Source of the DNA: Aselliscus stoliczkanus
Lineage: Eukaryota; Chordata; Mammalia; Chiroptera; Hipposideridae
Assembly (NCBI GenBank): GCA_033961575.1
Contig: CM066737.1
Coordinates: 45,484,771 to 45,548,770, forward strand
Reading direction: 5' to 3'
DNA length: 64,000 bases
A program made the translations under genes and the position numbers. The notes under the pieces are model-generated. The model worked only from the letters and a program-made list of their open reading frames with translations, did not search any database and was not told where the DNA came from. Below, one piece after another: positions 61,731-64,000 of this stretch; position 1 is the stretch's first letter; every line of letters begins with the position of its first letter.

Positions 61731-63449
61731 TTCTGCTCAATTTTTACTGTGAACCTAAAACCGCTCTAAGAAATAAAGTCTATTTAAAAAGAAAAAAAAT
61801 AAGTCTAGGTATTTTATTCTTTTTGTTGCAATTGCAAAATAAATTTTTTTATATCCTTTTCTGAGATTTCATTGTTAGTATATAGGAATGCAATGGACTT
61901 TTTTACCTTGCTTTTGTAGCTGGCAACTTTACAGTATTCATTTATGGTTTCTACTAGGTTTTTGATGTCATCTGCACAAAGTGACAATTTAACTTCCTCA
62001 TTCCCAGTTTGGGTTCTTTTTATTTCTGGTCTTGCCTGATTGTTCTGGCTAGGACATCCAGTACAATATTGACAAGCAGTGGTGATAGGGGTGAACCCTG
62101 TCTTTTTCCTGAACATAGAGCAAAAGGCTCTAGGTTTTCACTGTTAATTATATTAGTTGAGGGTTTGTCATATATTGCTTTTATTATTTAAGATTTTTTG
62201 TCTTATACTCATTTTATTAAGTGTTTTAATCATAAATGTATATTGTATTTATCAAATGCTTTTCCTGCATCTATTGATATAATCATGATTTTTGTCCTTT
62301 ATTTTGTTTATGTGTTGTATCAGATTGTTTGATTTGTGTATGTTGAAGTATCCTCATGCCCCTGGGATGAACCACACTTGATCGTGGTATGTAATCTTTT
62401 TAATGAATTGTTTTAGATGATTTGCTAGAATTTTGTTTAGGATTTTGGCATCTGTGTTCATCACATATATGAATATATAATTTTTTGTGTTAGTTATCCT
62501 TACTATATTTTGGTGTCAGGTAATGGTGGTTTCATAAAATGGGTTAGGCACTATTGTCTCTTCTGTTTTTTGGAAGAGTTTGAGGAGGACAGATATTAGA
62601 TCCTCTCTGAATGTTTTGTGAAATTCACTATTGAAGCGATCAGGTCCTGGACTTTTGGTTTTGGATGACTGTTTCAATTTCCTTACTGTTGGTTGGTCTA
62701 TTCAGATTTTCCAGTTCTTCATGATTTAGCCTAGGAAGGCTATATATTTCTTAGATCTTGTCTATTTCTTCTAGGTTATTGAATTTGGTGGCACATAGTT
62801 CTTCAGAGTGTACTTGGAGGACCTTTTGTATTTCTGTGGCATCAGTGGTAACTTTTCTTCTCTCATGTCTAATGTTGTTTATTTGTGTATTTCTCTTTAT
62901 ATCTTAGCCAAGGGTTTGTCAGTTTTATTAATATTTTCAAAGAATCAGCTCCTTGTTGCATTAATTTTTTCAATTGTCTTTTTGTTCTATACTTTATTTA
63001 GTTCTGTCCTGATTTTTACTATTTTCTTCCTACTGCTGACTTTCGGTTTCATTTGTTCTTCTTTTTCTTGTTCTTTAACGTGTAACATGGGGGTGTTTAT
63101 CTGGGAGTTTTCTTCTGTCTTGAGATAGGCCTGTAATGATATAAATTTCCCCTTAATTACTGCTTTCACTGAATCCCAATAATTTTGGTAGGATGTATTT
63201 TCTGTCTCATTTTTATCTGTGTATCTTTTTATCTCTGCTCTTATTTCTTGTTTGATCCAGTCATTCTTTAAAAGTATGTGGTTTAATGTGCATATATTTG
63301 TGGTTTTTCCTGCTTTCTTTTAGAAGTTAATATCAATTTCAAAGCCTTGTGATCAGAGAATATGCTTGGTATAATTTCAGTCTTCTTAAGTTTCCTGAGG
63401 TTAATTTTCTGTCCCCATATATGCTCTATCCTTAAGAATGTTCCATGTA

Positions 63450-63584
63450 GGGACTGGCCAAGTGGCACAGTTGGTTAAGAGCTCGCTCAAGAGTGCTAGC
63501 TGAGCTCTGAGCAACAGCAGTTCAATGCTCAGCCAAGCTGAGCTGCCAACAGGTGGCAGTATGGCTCAGCTAAAAAAAAAAAAA
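63450..63584 (+). mobile_element. SINE family 2 with 16-bp perfect duplication
   Basis: GGGACTGGCCAAGTGGCACA head through CAGGTGGCAGTATGGCTCAG to the A tail. AAGAATGTTCCATGTA is at 63434-63449 and 63585-63600. Confidence 0.95.
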
Positions 63585-64000
63585 AAAGAATGTTCCATGT
63601 ACTTTAGAAAAGAATGTATAGTCTGATGTTCTAGGATGAAGTGCTCTATAAATGTCTATTATGTCCATTTCATCTAATGTGTCATTTAGGGATACTATTG
63701 CTTTATTTATTTTCTGTTTGGATGATCTATGCATAACTGCCCATGCTCTATTTAGCTTCCCTACTATAATTGTGCTTTGGTCAGTTTCTCCCTATCATTC
63801 TGTTAGTAGTTGCTTTGTATATTTTGTGCTCCCTGATTAGGGGCATAAATATTGATCACTGTTATGTCTTCTTGTTGTACAGTCCCCTTTATCATTATGA
63901 AACATCCATCCTTGTCTCTTGTTACCTTTTTTATCCTGAAGTCTTTTTCATCTGATATTGATATGGTTACACCTGCTTTTCTCTGAATACCATTTGCTTG

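Larger units (their letters stand above)
60927..61797 (+). mobile_element. Inserted L1 3' end with older L1M-type 3' UTR
   Basis: 60927-61030 is a bat-type L1 3' end (TGTACACCTGAAACTAATAA). After a (TA)n tract comes text typical of older eutherian L1 3' UTRs (GGTTGCCAGGGGTTAGCAGG, TCTGTACCTTCTGCTCAATT). The duplication is around AAGTCTAGGT (60918-60927 and 61801-61810). Both pieces may have moved together. Confidence 0.7.
50224..64000 (-). other. HTR2C upstream intron, 3' portion
   Basis: Everything above the acceptor at 50224-50225 belongs to the preceding HTR2C intron, whose donor is outside the window. After about 340 bp of ordinary sequence it is almost wholly L1 in the same (minus) orientation as the gene, interrupted by SINEs and two mariners. 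I looked for the microRNAs known from HTR2C introns and did not find their mature sequences. Confidence 0.8.
59163..64000 (-). mobile_element. L1 (3' UTR to ORF2 endonuclease), continues beyond the window
   Basis: Antisense 3' UTR from a T-run at 59163, ORF2 C-terminus 59820-60926, resuming at 61798 after an insertion. RT box near 61965-61980, endonuclease towards 64000. The open run 59827-60237 (136 residues) is the best-kept piece. A family 2 SINE is inserted at 63450-63584. Confidence 0.85.

Noticed and set aside
50224..64000. HTR2C intronic microRNAs (miR-448, 764, 1264, 1298, 1911, 1912)
   Set aside because: I looked for their mature sequences on the minus strand throughout the window and saw none. 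They are probably in parts of the gene outside this window.

Overview
This is a mammalian genomic window, most likely from a bat and more specifically a rhinolophoid-type bat; the species is inferred from the repeats and not proven. The evidence is two tRNA-derived SINE families with A/B boxes, long composite SINEs ending in AATAAA plus TCTT, bat-style L1 3' UTRs and mariner elements. The only functional gene I can support is HTR2C (serotonin receptor 2C, X-linked in placental mammals). It lies on the minus strand, and the window holds its last two coding exons and its 3' UTR. The 3' UTR is about 8866-11574, the last coding exon is 11575-12404, and the exon with the RNA-editing sites is 50023-50223. 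The 37.6 kb between the two exons is one intron. Sequence from 50224 to the window end is the preceding intron.

The most informative functional structure is at 49955-50117. The editing-site exon pairs with an inverted match just inside the downstream intron. This forms the ADAR substrate that recodes the receptor's second intracellular loop. The same stretch carries the 18-nt target complementary to the SNORD115 (HBII-52) antisense box and an internal alternative splice donor exactly 95 nt before the normal exon end.

Most of the rest is mobile DNA in nested layers. 1-8563: L1 pieces, a mariner (1132-6892) split by two L1s, and SINEs. 8564-14200: HTR2C 3' end and fairly unique intron. 14340-17060: L1 3' ends, one with a twin-priming inversion, and SINEs. 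18531-24781: an L1 with ORF1 and ORF2 that received a PANK2 processed pseudogene (21965-23984). 26711-27325: a short mariner derivative. 27368-33340: an old L1 with SINEs and younger L1s stacked inside. 33341-46708: several L1s, including one with its 5' UTR preserved and another with 111-bp repeat monomers in its 5' UTR. 48035-48526: a solo endogenous-retrovirus LTR with a 6-bp duplication. 51060-64000: antisense L1s cut by SINEs and two mariners.

I found no CRISPR, prokaryotic operon or other undescribed multi-gene system. The novelty is in the conserved editing hairpin, the composite SINEs, a recurring deleted mariner form and the L1 promoter monomers. No database search was possible. Family names rest on recognition of sequence features, and the percent identities that would date insertions were not computed.
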